A stretch of DNA of 64,000 nt from Oceanobacillus jeddahensis (GTDB lineage: Bacteria; Bacillota; Bacilli; Bacillales; Amphibacillaceae), in NCBI RefSeq assembly GCF_000750635.1, contig NZ_CCDM010000001.1, positions 372,001 through 436,000 on the forward strand, written 5' to 3'. Shown here piece by piece: positions 52,790 through 61,788 of the stretch (position 1 is the stretch's first letter; every line of letters begins with the position of its first letter). A program made the translations under genes and the position numbers. A model generated the notes under the pieces. That model did no database searches and was not told where the DNA came from. It saw nothing but the letters and a program-made list of their open reading frames with translations.

Positions 52790-53923
52790 ATGACATTTGA
52801 CGAAATAATCATATTTATTATGGCAATCGGAATTCTAATTGGAGCTTTTGACAGGATTATTGGTAATAAGTTTGGATTGGGAGATAAATTTGAAGAAGGA
52901 TTTCATGCCATGGGTCCATTGGCATTGGGAATGGTAGGGATAGTTACTTTGGCGCCTGTCATAGCTTCGGTGCTTGGACCAGTCCTTATTCCAATTTTTG
53001 GTTTAATTGGGGCTGACCCTTCCGTGTTTGCATCTTTGTTGGCAATTGATATGGGCGGATATCAATTAGCAATGGAATTAACGACAAATGAAGAAGCAGC
53101 AAAGTTATCAGGTATTATCGTAGCATCGATGTTGGGATGTACGGTCGTATTTTCAATCCCTGTTGGTCTTGGACTTATTAATTATGCAGATAGACCTTTC
53201 TTTGCAAAGGGACTGCTAGGAGGATTAACAACTATTCCTATAGGTGGCCTTATTGGAGGAATTGTTGGAGGATTTAATATGATGGAGGTAATTATGAATT
53301 TAATACCTGTATTAATATTTTCTGTCATATTAATTATTGGATTAATTTTTTTCTCCAATATTATGATACAAATTTCCTTAATATTCGCAAGATTGTTAGT
53401 TATTGTTATTACCATTGGTCTTGCGGCATCTGCGTTTGAATTTTTGACAGGGATTGTAATTATTCCAGGCATGGCTCCAATTATGGAAGGAATAGAAATT
53501 GTTGGATCGATTGGAATTATTCTTTTAGGAGCATTTCCAATCGTGCATATCGTTGTCAGGATGTTTAAAAAACCATTGGTAGCTGTTGGGAAAAAAATTG
53601 GCATAAACGCATCCTCTTCTGCAGGAATTATTATTACGATTGCTAACAGTATTCCAGTATATAAAATGATTAAAGATATGGATAACCGCGGCAAAATTAT
53701 AAATATAGCATTTTTAGTTCCTGCAACTGCAGCGTTAGGAGATCATTTAGGATTCGTGGGCGGAGTTAGCCCAGATATGATTACGCCATTAATTATCAGT
53801 AAAATCGTCGCTGGTATTTTAGCAATTATGGTTGCCTTCTTAATTAGTAGAGACATTTCTGATTTAGAAGCACAGAGTGAACAAATGGGGAGAAAGAAAT
53901 TGAATGTAGCTAACAATGAATAA
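52790..53923 (+). CDS. eutH: EutH-type ethanolamine transporter
   Basis: A 377-residue polytopic protein of the EutH family: MTFDEIIIFIMAIGILIGAFDRI, FHAMGPLALGMVGIVTLAPV, LLAIDMGGYQLAMEL and LGDHLGFVGG are family hallmarks. EutH carries ethanolamine across the membrane in Listeria and enterobacteria. Here it is encoded without any ammonia lyase or microcompartment genes and instead follows a polyol-kinase-like gene, so the substrate may be an amino-alcohol or polyol. ATG 52790 follows AAAGGGGTATTTGAAT; the frame opens at 52715 inside the kinase gene. Confidence 0.92.
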   Translation: MTFDEIIIFIMAIGILIGAFDRIIGNKFGLGDKFEEGFHAMGPLALGMVGIVTLAPVIASVLGPVLIPIFGLIGADPSVFASLLAIDMGGYQLAMELTTNEEAAKLSGIIVASMLGCTVVFSIPVGLGLINYADRPFFAKGLLGGLTTIPIGGLIGGIVGGFNMMEVIMNLIPVLIFSVILIIGLIFFSNIMIQISLIFARLLVIVITIGLAASAFEFLTGIVIIPGMAPIMEGIEIVGSIGIILLGAFPIVHIVVRMFKKPLVAVGKKIGINASSSAGIIITIANSIPVYKMIKDMDNRGKIINIAFLVPATAALGDHLGFVGGVSPDMITPLIISKIVAGILAIMVAFLISRDISDLEAQSEQMGRKKLNVANNE

Positions 53924-54040
53924 AGATTTGAAGTTAACATACAACAAAATAGATACTCGTTTAATACAGTTTATGAAGTTATGTATGTTCATAGAATGAC
54001 TACAATAAACTGGCTTTCATTAAGTAAATTGGATAGTAGA

Positions 54041-54088
54041 AAAACAACCATTCATCTGCCTGTAACCGGAGATGGGTGGTTGTTTTTT
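54041..54088 (+). terminator. Terminator of the EutH operon
   Basis: AACAACCATTCATCT and AGATGGGTGGTTGTT pair over 15 bp with two G-U pairs, followed by TTTTTT. Confidence 0.85.
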
Positions 54089-54160
54089 TATGGAGAGAGA
54101 AATAGCTGAAATATACAGACAGTTTCAATAAAATCATAAAATATACAAGATTATAACATA

Positions 54161-54191
54161 CCATAATATTTACAATAAGTAAATATTATGG
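54161..54191. promoter_or_regulatory. 31-bp palindrome upstream of the Ugp-like operon
   Basis: CCATAATATTTAC and GTAAATATTATGG are perfect 13-bp inverted repeats around AATAA. There is no U-run, so an operator is likelier than a terminator. It lies about 85 bases before the first gene of the operon. The rest of the 350-base gap is AT-rich and otherwise blank. Confidence 0.5.
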
Positions 54192-54278
54192 AGCAATTCT
54201 TTACACTATCTTCATTTTCCTTTTACGTTCATTTGTTACGATTATTACTATAGAAAGCAGTTTTATAGGAGGAAGATG

Positions 54279-55385
54279 ATGGATATTCGTTTAGAGCAAT
54301 TAAGTATGCGGTTTGATAATATAACGGCTGTCGATAATATTACCACTACTATTAAGAATGGAGAGCTAGTCTCCTTGCTTGGGCCAAGCGGTTGTGGAAA
54401 AAGTACAACATTAATGCTTCTATCCGGTCTGTACAAGCCTACTGGCGGAGAAATTTATTTTGAAGACAAAAGAGTGACACAACTTGATGCTGAAAAACGT
54501 GGAATCGGAATGGTTTTTCAAAGTTACGCCCTGTATCCCCATTTATCCGTATTAAAAAATATTATGTTTCCGTTAAAAATGCAAAAGATTGCTAAAGCAG
54601 AGGCTAAGTCTCGAGCGATGGAAATGGCTAAACTTGTGAAGATTGATCATCTTGCTGACCGAAAGCCTGCACAGCTTTCAGGAGGTCAGCAGCAGCGTGT
54701 TGCCATTGCACGTGCCCTCGTGAAAAATCCAAAGCTATTACTCTTAGATGAACCTTTGTCAAATTTGGATGCAAGGTTACGTTTAAAAATGCGTGAAGAG
54801 ATTAGAAGAATACAGCAAGAGATTGGAATAACAGCTGTATTTGTTACGCATGATCAAGAAGAAGCGTTAAGTATATCTGATCGTGTCATGCTGATGAGTC
54901 AGGGGAAATTGCAACAAGATAGTACTCCGCAAGATATGTATCGCTTGCCGGGGAATGTATTTGCTGCAAGCTTCTTAGGAAATCCGCCAATTAACTTCTT
55001 GGATTTAACAAAAGAAAAAGCAGGAACTTATACCGTTAAAGGAACGAATCAGCAAGTTAAGTTCGGTGAAGAAAATATAAAATCTTATGATGCACTTAAA
55101 ATCGGATTACGGCCGGAACATTTAGAAGCTGTGGAAGAAAAAGCATTTATTGGGGGAGAAGTAATCCATATTGAAACAATTGGAAGGGACACGCTCATTC
55201 GAGTGCAGCAAGGAGATGTGACAGTGCGCGCTTTAATAGATCCAAAAATTGATTTACAAGTAGGTGACACTTGCAACCTGGCTATCGAAGAAAAGCAGAT
55301 TCATTTCTTTGACCCTGCTACAAATGAACGAATTGGAGGTGGGGCGCCGTATGATGGAAAAGTCAACCTGGAAGAGTACATTTAA
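54279..55385 (+). CDS. ABC transporter ATP-binding protein, UgpC/MsmK type
   Basis: A 368-residue ATPase of the carbohydrate uptake family (CUT1). Walker A is GPSGCGKST, signature LSGGQQQRVAIARAL, Walker B LLLDEPLSNLD, switch histidine FVTHDQEE, and a C-terminal TOBE/OB regulatory region follows residue 240. It energises import through the two permeases below. ATG 54279 is favoured over ATG 54276, since AGGAGG is 6 and 3 bases away respectively. Its 3' end overlaps the first permease gene by 35 bases. Confidence 0.92.
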   Translation: MDIRLEQLSMRFDNITAVDNITTTIKNGELVSLLGPSGCGKSTTLMLLSGLYKPTGGEIYFEDKRVTQLDAEKRGIGMVFQSYALYPHLSVLKNIMFPLKMQKIAKAEAKSRAMEMAKLVKIDHLADRKPAQLSGGQQQRVAIARALVKNPKLLLLDEPLSNLDARLRLKMREEIRRIQQEIGITAVFVTHDQEEALSISDRVMLMSQGKLQQDSTPQDMYRLPGNVFAASFLGNPPINFLDLTKEKAGTYTVKGTNQQVKFGEENIKSYDALKIGLRPEHLEAVEEKAFIGGEVIHIETIGRDTLIRVQQGDVTVRALIDPKIDLQVGDTCNLAIEEKQIHFFDPATNERIGGGAPYDGKVNLEEYI

Positions 55386-56244
55386 GGCTTTCTTGTATCT
55401 TATACCGGCATTGGTTATTTTAATCGTTTTTAATATTTATCCAATTATCAAGTCATTTTTAATGAGTTTTTATACGGATTATGATTATTTCAATAATGTC
55501 GTACATGCCCGGGGGATAGAGAATTTTATACTGCTTTTACAAGACCCTAATTTTATGAAAGCAATTCAAAATACTTTCATTTTTGTAATAGGGGTTGTGC
55601 CGATTTCTATCGCCTTAGCTTTAGCGATTGCTTTACTTCTTAATAGTAAGATTGCATTTTTAGGTATCTTTCGAACGGTTTATTTTCTGCCTTTTGTTAC
55701 CTCCGTTGTTGCTGTGGCAATTGTCTGGAGCTGGATTTTTCATTCTGATTATGGTTTGTTGAATTATTTTCTTGGCTGGTTCGGAATAGATCCAATTGAT
55801 TGGTTGACGCATCCAACGTACGCGATGCCGGCGTTAATTATTTTGAGCATATGGAAAGGACTGGGGTTTAATATCATTATTTTCCTGGCAGGATTGCAAA
55901 ATATTAATCAACAGTATTATTTAGCTGCTCGTGTAGATGGAGCTTCAGCGTGGAGGCGTTTTACTGGTGTGACCTTGCCTTTATTATCACCTACTATGTT
56001 TTTTATTTCTATTATTTCCATTATTAATGGCTTTAAAGTATTTGATGAAATTTTTGCATTATTTAATGGAAAGCCAGGGCCGGCAAATAGTGCTCTGACT
56101 GTTGTGTACTATGTATATCAGAAATTTTATGAAGAATATGAATTCAGTTTGGCAGCTGCAGCAGCTTTTGTGCTGTTTATCATCGTTTTTATATTTACAT
56201 TAGTTCAGTTGGTTATTGGGAAAAAATTTGTGCATTACGATTAA
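55351..56244 (+). CDS. ABC transporter permease, UgpA type
   Basis: A 297-residue permease of the MalF/UgpA group with six membrane segments. The EAA loop is YLAARVDGASAWRRFTGVTLPLLSP, which docks to the ATPase. The frame opens at 55264, but ATG 55351 follows GGAGGTGGGGCGCCGT and starts just before the first membrane helix. With the following gene it forms the channel for sn-glycerol-3-phosphate, glycerophosphodiesters or sugars. Confidence 0.9.
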   Translation: MMEKSTWKSTFKAFLYLIPALVILIVFNIYPIIKSFLMSFYTDYDYFNNVVHARGIENFILLLQDPNFMKAIQNTFIFVIGVVPISIALALAIALLLNSKIAFLGIFRTVYFLPFVTSVVAVAIVWSWIFHSDYGLLNYFLGWFGIDPIDWLTHPTYAMPALIILSIWKGLGFNIIIFLAGLQNINQQYYLAARVDGASAWRRFTGVTLPLLSPTMFFISIISIINGFKVFDEIFALFNGKPGPANSALTVVYYVYQKFYEEYEFSLAAAAAFVLFIIVFIFTLVQLVIGKKFVHYD

Positions 56245-56254
56245 GGAGGATTTG

Positions 56255-57079
56255 ATGATTAAATCAGCATTAACCAGGACAACCATATATATTTTACTTT
56301 CTATTGGCGCTATTTTAATGCTGTTGCCATTTGTTTGGATGATTAGTACATCCTTAAAGACACCGAATGAAGTAATGACTATGCCTCCAGTTTGGATTCC
56401 TTCTGAACTCAATTGGAGTAATTTCACTGATGCTTTAAGTGTTGCTCCTTTTGATAGGTATTTTGTAAATAGCTTGGTTGTTACAGTTTTAAGTACCATT
56501 GGCGAATTAATTACAACGATTTTAGCAGCTTACGCATTTGCGAGAATTAACTTTTACGGGAAGGAAATTGTATTTGCTGTTTTATTAGGAACCATGATGG
56601 TGCCGGGGGAAGTTCTTTTAATACCTAACTTTGTTACATTATCTAATTTAGGGTGGATCGATACATATCAAGCGTTGATTATTCCATGGATTGCTAGTGT
56701 GTTCGCAATTTTCTTATTAAGACAATTCTTTTTAGGAATACCGAAAGAGCTTTCCTATGCTGCTAAGGTTGATGGCTGTAGTGAATTTCGCTTTTTATGG
56801 TATGTCATGGTACCACTGGCAAAACCGGCACTTATCACAGTAGCTTTGTTAAAGGTGATCAACAGTTGGAATGCATTTTTATGGCCGTTAATTGTTACTA
56901 ATTCACAAGAGTTACGTACCTTACCGGTTGGATTATCAGCATTTACCACGGAGGCAGGAGTTAAATATGAGCTTTTAATGGCTGCATCATCCATGGTAGT
57001 AATTCCGATGATCATCTTATTTTTCATCATGCAAAAATACATTATCGCTGGTGTTGCCAGAACAGGGTTAAAAGGGTAA
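56255..57079 (+). CDS. ABC transporter permease, UgpE type
   Basis: A 274-residue permease of the MalG/UgpE group. Six membrane segments are visible, with the EAA loop ELSYAAKVDGCSEFRFLWYVMVPLAKPA and the MVPGEVLLIPNF segment. ATG 56255 follows TTAAGGAGGATTTG; the frame opens at 56216 inside the upstream gene. The binding-protein gene begins 110 bases later. Confidence 0.92.
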   Translation: MIKSALTRTTIYILLSIGAILMLLPFVWMISTSLKTPNEVMTMPPVWIPSELNWSNFTDALSVAPFDRYFVNSLVVTVLSTIGELITTILAAYAFARINFYGKEIVFAVLLGTMMVPGEVLLIPNFVTLSNLGWIDTYQALIIPWIASVFAIFLLRQFFLGIPKELSYAAKVDGCSEFRFLWYVMVPLAKPALITVALLKVINSWNAFLWPLIVTNSQELRTLPVGLSAFTTEAGVKYELLMAASSMVVIPMIILFFIMQKYIIAGVARTGLKG

Positions 57080-57189
57080 GAGAGAGATTCAAGATTACTA
57101 TTAGGAGGTGATCGGTTCGCGTATGTCATTTATGAAAGAGGAAACAAGCTTTACGGCTATATTCATTAATTATTAGGAGGAAATATATC

Positions 57190-58485
57190 ATGAAAAAAGG
57201 GTTATTGCTTTCTTTATTAGGTGTGTGCTTTATATTGTTACTTGCTGCATGTGGAGGGGGTAATTCAGAAAACGGAGAAAATGCTTCAGCTGAAGGAGAA
57301 GCAGATGGACCGGTAGAAGTTGAATTCTGGCATGCTATGAGTGGTCCGCATGAAGAAGTAATCAATAGATTTGTAGAACAATTTAATAGTGAATATGAAA
57401 ATATTACAGTGAAGCCAGTTAACCAAGGCAGCTATGATGATTTAGAGCAAAAAATAATGGCAGCTGCAAGAGCTGGTAATCTGCCTACACTCTCCCAAGC
57501 AGTAACAAATGTTATACCGGAATATATTAGTAATGATTTTATTACACCTTTAAATGATTTTATTGATGATAGTGAGATTGGTTTATCTGATGAAGAATTA
57601 AATGATTATGTAGAGGTATTTAGAGAATCTAGCCAGTGGGATGGCACATACTATAGCATGCCATTCAGCAAGAGCACAAGAGTTCTTTTCTACAACCAGG
57701 GATTACTGGATGAACACGGATTGAATGCTCCGGAAACTTGGGAAGACGTGCGGAACATTGCCGAAAACGTTACTGATGGGAATGTAGTGGGAATGGGTTT
57801 TGAAAATTCATATGAATCAGAATTTCAATCTATTTTGAAGCAAATGGGAGGAACATTTATTGATGAAGAGACGAATGAATCCCAATTTGCATCTGAAGAA
57901 GGAATAGAAGCGATGTCGCTTATTATGGATATGATGAATGAAGGAATCGCACGTACAGCTGGAGAAGATGATTATATGTCCAACCCATTTGGACGAGGTG
58001 ACGTGGCAATGTATATCGGATCTTCTGCAGGTATTCCACACGTAGGAGCTGCTGCTGAAGGAAATATCGAGTGGGGCACAGCACCAATGCCGACATCAGA
58101 TGGTAAGGCAGCAACTATATTTGCTGGTAACGATATGGTTATGTTTAATCAATCGGAAGCAGCGGAACAAGAGGCTGCTTGGGAGTTTATGAAATTTTTA
58201 ACAAGTCCTGAAATAACAGCTGAATGGTCAATGGAATCTGGTTATCTGCCAGTACGCTATTCTGCACAAGAGTTGGGTGAATACCAGTCCTTTGTTGAAG
58301 AGAATCAAGTATATGAAGCAGGAACGCAACAATTTGATGCAGGTTTCTTCGATGCTCGTGTCCAGGGCAGTAACGCGGTACGAAATATTCTTTTAGAGGA
58401 ATTTGATAATATTCAACTCGGAAATAAAACAATAGAAGAAGGTTTAACTGATGCAGAGAATCGCGCAAATGAAACATTACAATAA
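57190..58485 (+). CDS. ABC transporter substrate-binding lipoprotein, UgpB type
   Basis: A 431-residue family 1 solute-binding lipoprotein (signal ending LLAACGGG). Segments VEFWHAMSGPHEEVINRFVEQFN, PFSKSTRVLFYNQGLL and the later GNDMVMFNQSEAAEQEAAWEFMKFL are typical of UgpB, which binds sn-glycerol-3-phosphate and glycerophosphodiesters; sugar-binding relatives cannot be excluded. ATG 57190 follows TTAGGAGGAAATATATC. It is followed by a terminator, then by a hydrolase gene that may act on the imported compound. Confidence 0.9.
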   Translation: MKKGLLLSLLGVCFILLLAACGGGNSENGENASAEGEADGPVEVEFWHAMSGPHEEVINRFVEQFNSEYENITVKPVNQGSYDDLEQKIMAAARAGNLPTLSQAVTNVIPEYISNDFITPLNDFIDDSEIGLSDEELNDYVEVFRESSQWDGTYYSMPFSKSTRVLFYNQGLLDEHGLNAPETWEDVRNIAENVTDGNVVGMGFENSYESEFQSILKQMGGTFIDEETNESQFASEEGIEAMSLIMDMMNEGIARTAGEDDYMSNPFGRGDVAMYIGSSAGIPHVGAAAEGNIEWGTAPMPTSDGKAATIFAGNDMVMFNQSEAAEQEAAWEFMKFLTSPEITAEWSMESGYLPVRYSAQELGEYQSFVEENQVYEAGTQQFDAGFFDARVQGSNAVRNILLEEFDNIQLGNKTIEEGLTDAENRANETLQ

Positions 58486-58494
58486 CAGATAAAG

Positions 58495-58527
58495 AAAAAG
58501 ACAGGACAACATACTGTCCTGCTTTTT
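58495..58527 (+). terminator. Hairpin terminator after the binding-protein gene
   Basis: AAAAAGACAGGAC and GTCCTGCTTTTT pair around an 8-base loop, ending in a T-run. The hydrolase gene 38 bases later may rely on read-through or its own promoter. Confidence 0.75.
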
Positions 58528-58564
58528 CTAATAGACTAACGATTAAAACAGGAGGAAGGATACT

Positions 58565-59947
58565 ATGCAGCAAACAACGATTACATTTTGGGGCGGTTTA
58601 AATACTATTGGAGGAAATATTGCAGAAGTCGCTTATGGAGATGCGCGCGTTATATTTGATTTTGGGTTAGTTTACGATCCAGGGACCTCTTTTATTCAAA
58701 ACCGTCAGCGCAGGAAGAATGCATATGTTAGCGATTTGCTCAAGCTGGGATCGATACCGCCAATAGATGGGATTTACGCCTATTCTGATATTCATACAGA
58801 TTATGATTATGCTAAACAGCCTTTACCTTATGAAGAAAGTGACAAGCAAACTGCTGTATGGATATCACACCTTCATTTAGATCATATGGGAGCGATGGAT
58901 GCGATTGCGAGTGACATACCTATTTATATGTCTAAGCAAAGTAAGGAGCTGTTTGAACATTTACAGGAGATCGGGGAAGGCTTGAACAGGTCGCGCGAAA
59001 TGGAAGGAATCGAATATCAAACTCCCGTTCAGGTTGGTGAAATAACAGTAATCCCCTATCAGACAGACCATGATGCTTACGGCTCTATGGCAATGCTTAT
59101 TAAAACTCCTGATTTAACTATCTTATACTCCGGTGATATTCGTATGCATGGTCAACATCCTGAGTATAATCAAAAACTTATTCAATCTATGCAGGATATC
59201 CCCATCGATATTTTATTAATGGAAGGTACTGCTTTCCGTCCAGTTCAAACAGAAGAAGATGATGATAAGAGTCAAGCACCTGTCGAGTCGGAACAAGAGA
59301 TTGCTGCATATATTAGTGAAAAACTTGGAAACCATACAGGTTTAGGTATATTTAATATTTATCACCGTAATATTGACCGTATTAACAATATGATTGAAGC
59401 GGGACAGAAGGCGAACCGCCAAGTAATCTTAGAGACGGCGACAGCATATATTGCAGATGGTCTGGCATCTCATCGCACATTTTCTATTTTGTTGCCAAAG
59501 AATAAAGAATTACATGCTTGGGAAAAAGAGTTGATGAAAAATTATTCGACAGTAACATCAGCTGAAATCAATCAGAATCCATCTTCGTATTTTATACAAA
59601 ATAGTTTTGATAATTTAGTTGATTTATTAGATTTACGGGTTCAAAATGCGCTTTATTTTCACGCAAATGGAATGCCGTTAGGGACATTTGACCCGAAATT
59701 TCACTCTTTATTAAAATACCTGGAATTTTTTCATATTCATTATCAGCCTATAAATGTATCAGGACATGCTACGAAGGAGGATATCTTATCTATGATTGAT
59801 GCGCTAAATCCGGCATTATTAATTCCATGGCATAGTCACTATCCAGAGCTTGTAAAGCCAAATGATCCGAACCAAGCTGTATTTCTCCCCAAAAAAACAA
59901 GCTATAAGTTGGAAAATGGCATGCTGCAAGAAATATACACAGGATAG
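58565..59947 (+). CDS. Metallo-beta-lactamase-fold hydrolase, RNase J-like
   Basis: A 460-residue MBL-fold protein. The dinuclear metal motif is HLHLDH (His102, His104, Asp106, His107), followed by QTDHDAYGSM, YSGDIRMHG and, near the end, a C-terminal IPWHSHYP typical of the RNase J/beta-CASP arrangement. It is shorter than genuine RNase J (about 555) and lacks its C-terminal domain. Next to a Ugp-like transporter a phosphodiesterase or lactonase acting on the imported compound is as plausible as RNA processing. ATG 58565 follows CAGGAGGAAGGATACT. Confidence 0.82.
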   Translation: MQQTTITFWGGLNTIGGNIAEVAYGDARVIFDFGLVYDPGTSFIQNRQRRKNAYVSDLLKLGSIPPIDGIYAYSDIHTDYDYAKQPLPYEESDKQTAVWISHLHLDHMGAMDAIASDIPIYMSKQSKELFEHLQEIGEGLNRSREMEGIEYQTPVQVGEITVIPYQTDHDAYGSMAMLIKTPDLTILYSGDIRMHGQHPEYNQKLIQSMQDIPIDILLMEGTAFRPVQTEEDDDKSQAPVESEQEIAAYISEKLGNHTGLGIFNIYHRNIDRINNMIEAGQKANRQVILETATAYIADGLASHRTFSILLPKNKELHAWEKELMKNYSTVTSAEINQNPSSYFIQNSFDNLVDLLDLRVQNALYFHANGMPLGTFDPKFHSLLKYLEFFHIHYQPINVSGHATKEDILSMIDALNPALLIPWHSHYPELVKPNDPNQAVFLPKKTSYKLENGMLQEIYTG

Positions 59948-59980
59948 TAAGATACGAGTAACTTATCCATCTGTAAAAAC

Positions 59981-60160
59981 ATGATGTGTTGGCTGCCCCG
60001 TAGTTCAGTCATAAAAACGTATTCTGGAAAATATAGATGCTCCATCGATAAAGCTGTTAAAGAAGAATTGCAACTGCGTGAAAAAGAATTTGCTGCGCCA
60101 AAACAGAAGATGCAGTTGAATACCATTTCGTCTTTAGACTTCTTAAAAATAAATGATTAA
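59981..60160 (+). CDS. Small hypothetical ORF or gene remnant (59 aa)
   Basis: An ATG-ATG frame of 59 codons; the latter half (KAVKEELQLREKEF, KQKMQLNTISSLDFLKIND) has coding-like composition. There is no ribosome-binding site before the start and no family I recognise, so it may be the C-terminal relic of a longer gene. It precedes the terminator at 60194. The next 370 bases up to the PadR promoter hold no gene. Confidence 0.25.
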   Translation: MMCWLPRSSVIKTYSGKYRCSIDKAVKEELQLREKEFAAPKQKMQLNTISSLDFLKIND

Positions 60161-60193
60161 ATTATTCACAATACACATTAGAAAAACCTTGCG

Positions 60194-60223
60194 AAAAGCT
60201 CTGCCAGTTGGTAGAGCTTTTTT
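60194..60223 (+). terminator. Terminator after the hydrolase region
   Basis: AAAAGCTCTGCC, loop AGTT, GGTAGAGCTTTT (12 bp, one G-U) followed by further T residues. Confidence 0.85.
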
Positions 60224-60543
60224 CCATGTTAACCCTATTTTACTCTTGTTTATAAATGCCTGAAAAATGATGACTATAAGTGGAAGATTATTCAATTACT
60301 ATGGAGAGAGACTTACTTCAAATGAAGGATTTATATGAAAGGTGAAACAGAGTTTTGAGCTGATTATGTGAAACTATCCAAGCATTTAGTTATAAAAAAT
60401 AATTTTGTAATTACTTACCAGGTTTGTTTCTTGAAAAGGAATGTACCTTTTTAATAGATATGAAAATAAAAGTAAATCTGTCATAGTATTTCTTTCTACG
60501 GCATGCTTGTGTGTCTCGTTAATAAAACGGATAAATTTATACC

Positions 60544-60572
60544 TTGCATTACGATGTACATCGTATTACAAT
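60544..60572 (+). promoter_or_regulatory. PadR operon promoter with an operator filling its spacer
   Basis: TTGCAT (60544) and TACAAT (60567) are separated by exactly 17 bases, sixteen of which are the perfect palindrome TACGATGTACATCGTA (60550-60565). PadR proteins bind ATGT/ACAT-type palindromes, and this contains ATGTACAT. A bound repressor would occlude polymerase entirely, so autorepression is very likely. Confidence 0.75.
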
Positions 60573-60592
60573 GTGGATAGAGGTGATACAAC

Positions 60593-60916
60593 ATGGACCG
60601 AGAAATCATGAAGGGCAGTATTGATATTTTATTGCTTAATTTACTATCTGGAAAAGATATGTATGGTTATGAAATGGTAAAGGTGCTGAAAGAAAAAAGT
60701 GATCAATTGTACAACATGGGGGAAGGAACGCTTTATCCTGCCCTAAAGCGAATGGAAAAAAAGCAGTGGCTTCAATCCTATTGGTCGGAAACACAACAAG
60801 GCAGAAGGAAGTACTACCAGATAACGAATGAAGGTAACGCCGTTTTAGAAAAGAAACTGGAAGAATGGAATAATATCCATCATTTAATAACGAAAACGTC
60901 TGGAGATTTATCATGA
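60593..60916 (+). CDS. PadR family transcriptional regulator
   Basis: A 107-residue PadR protein (subfamily without the long C-terminal domain). The winged helix spans LLNLLSGKDMYGYEMVKVLKEKSD to the wing QGRRKYYQITNEG, with YPALKRMEKKQWL as recognition region. It likely represses its own operon through the palindrome in the promoter. The ATG is preceded by AGAGGTGATACA and the predicted transcript leader is only about 14 bases. Its stop overlaps the next ATG (ATGA). Confidence 0.93.
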   Translation: MDREIMKGSIDILLLNLLSGKDMYGYEMVKVLKEKSDQLYNMGEGTLYPALKRMEKKQWLQSYWSETQQGRRKYYQITNEGNAVLEKKLEEWNNIHHLITKTSGDLS

Positions 60917-61785
60917 ACCGGATTGAAAAGCATGTTGAAGATGTACTTAAACAAATGCAAAGTTCAGGAGATGAACGTGAAGAAATAAGGGAGGAACTGC
61001 TCAGTCATTTAAACGAAGCGAAAAGCAATTATATCAGCGAGGGTTTCTCTGAAAAACAAGCAGAGAAAAAAGTAATAGCCGCATTTGGGAATTCGCATCG
61101 GATTGGGCTGGATTTACAGGAATCGATGTATCCGTTTCAACGGGAGTTATTGTATCTAATTGGTATCATCACGCTCTTATTCGGCGTTATTTTTTATGTG
61201 AATCTTGCCTTCGTTATTCGTGAGCCTGAACCTGTCTGGCTGATCATTCAGCTACTGTTAGGCAGCATTGTTATGTTGGCAGCGATTAATATTTCCTTCG
61301 TCGGACGTTACTTTTATTTGCTGAATGTGCTGCTCATGTTCAATATTATTTGGAATGGCATTAATGTTGTGCTGATGCAAGGCTTGTCACAGTGGCAGGC
61401 TATATTTTTCAGTGGTTATTTGCTTATTTTGATCGGGTTAGGCCTTTTGTTTGTTTTTCGAAATTCCTATTATTATACCAATCAAATTGGCCGTAAACAT
61501 CAGAAACAAGGATTCGTAAAATTTAGCTATATGATGAATCTGCTGTATGGAATTATTATTATCATATTGTGTTTGTTCTTCTTGTGGACGTTCATTGTAT
61601 TTACGGGGCCAAGTATAGCTGTCTTTATTACGCTGCTTCCAATTCTTATTTGGATGATTTTTTATAAATATCAAATGAAATTCATTGCCAGAAAACCGGC
61701 GTTATCACTTGCGACAGGATTAGGGGTTTCTACATTAGCTGTCGTGATATCTTTTGTTATTCTCAGGTTTTCTTTTGGAGGGTAA
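60913..61785 (+). CDS. HAAS-domain membrane protein (PadR partner)
   Basis: A 290-residue protein. Residues 1-60 form a soluble helical HAAS/permease-prefix domain (EKHVEDVLKQMQSSGDEREEIREELLSHLNEAKSNY, then AEKKVIAAFGNSHRIG); the rest contains seven or eight membrane segments. Such proteins commonly follow small PadR regulators in Firmicutes and the N-terminal domain is thought to mediate the partnership. Biochemical role is unknown. The overlap with the PadR stop indicates coupled translation. Confidence 0.82.
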   Translation: MNRIEKHVEDVLKQMQSSGDEREEIREELLSHLNEAKSNYISEGFSEKQAEKKVIAAFGNSHRIGLDLQESMYPFQRELLYLIGIITLLFGVIFYVNLAFVIREPEPVWLIIQLLLGSIVMLAAINISFVGRYFYLLNVLLMFNIIWNGINVVLMQGLSQWQAIFFSGYLLILIGLGLLFVFRNSYYYTNQIGRKHQKQGFVKFSYMMNLLYGIIIIILCLFFLWTFIVFTGPSIAVFITLLPILIWMIFYKYQMKFIARKPALSLATGLGVSTLAVVISFVILRFSFGG

Positions 61786-61788
61786 AAA

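Noticed and set aside
53182..53694. A 170-residue frame opposite eutH
   Set aside because: It mirrors the hydrophobic codons of EutH on the other strand and has no start signal.
54161..54191. Terminator call for the palindrome before the Ugp-like operon
   Set aside because: There is no U-run on either side and a good terminator for the previous operon already lies at 54041-54088.
59902..60126. A 74-residue frame on the minus strand
   Set aside because: It overlaps the end of the hydrolase gene and has no ribosome-binding site or recognisable domain.
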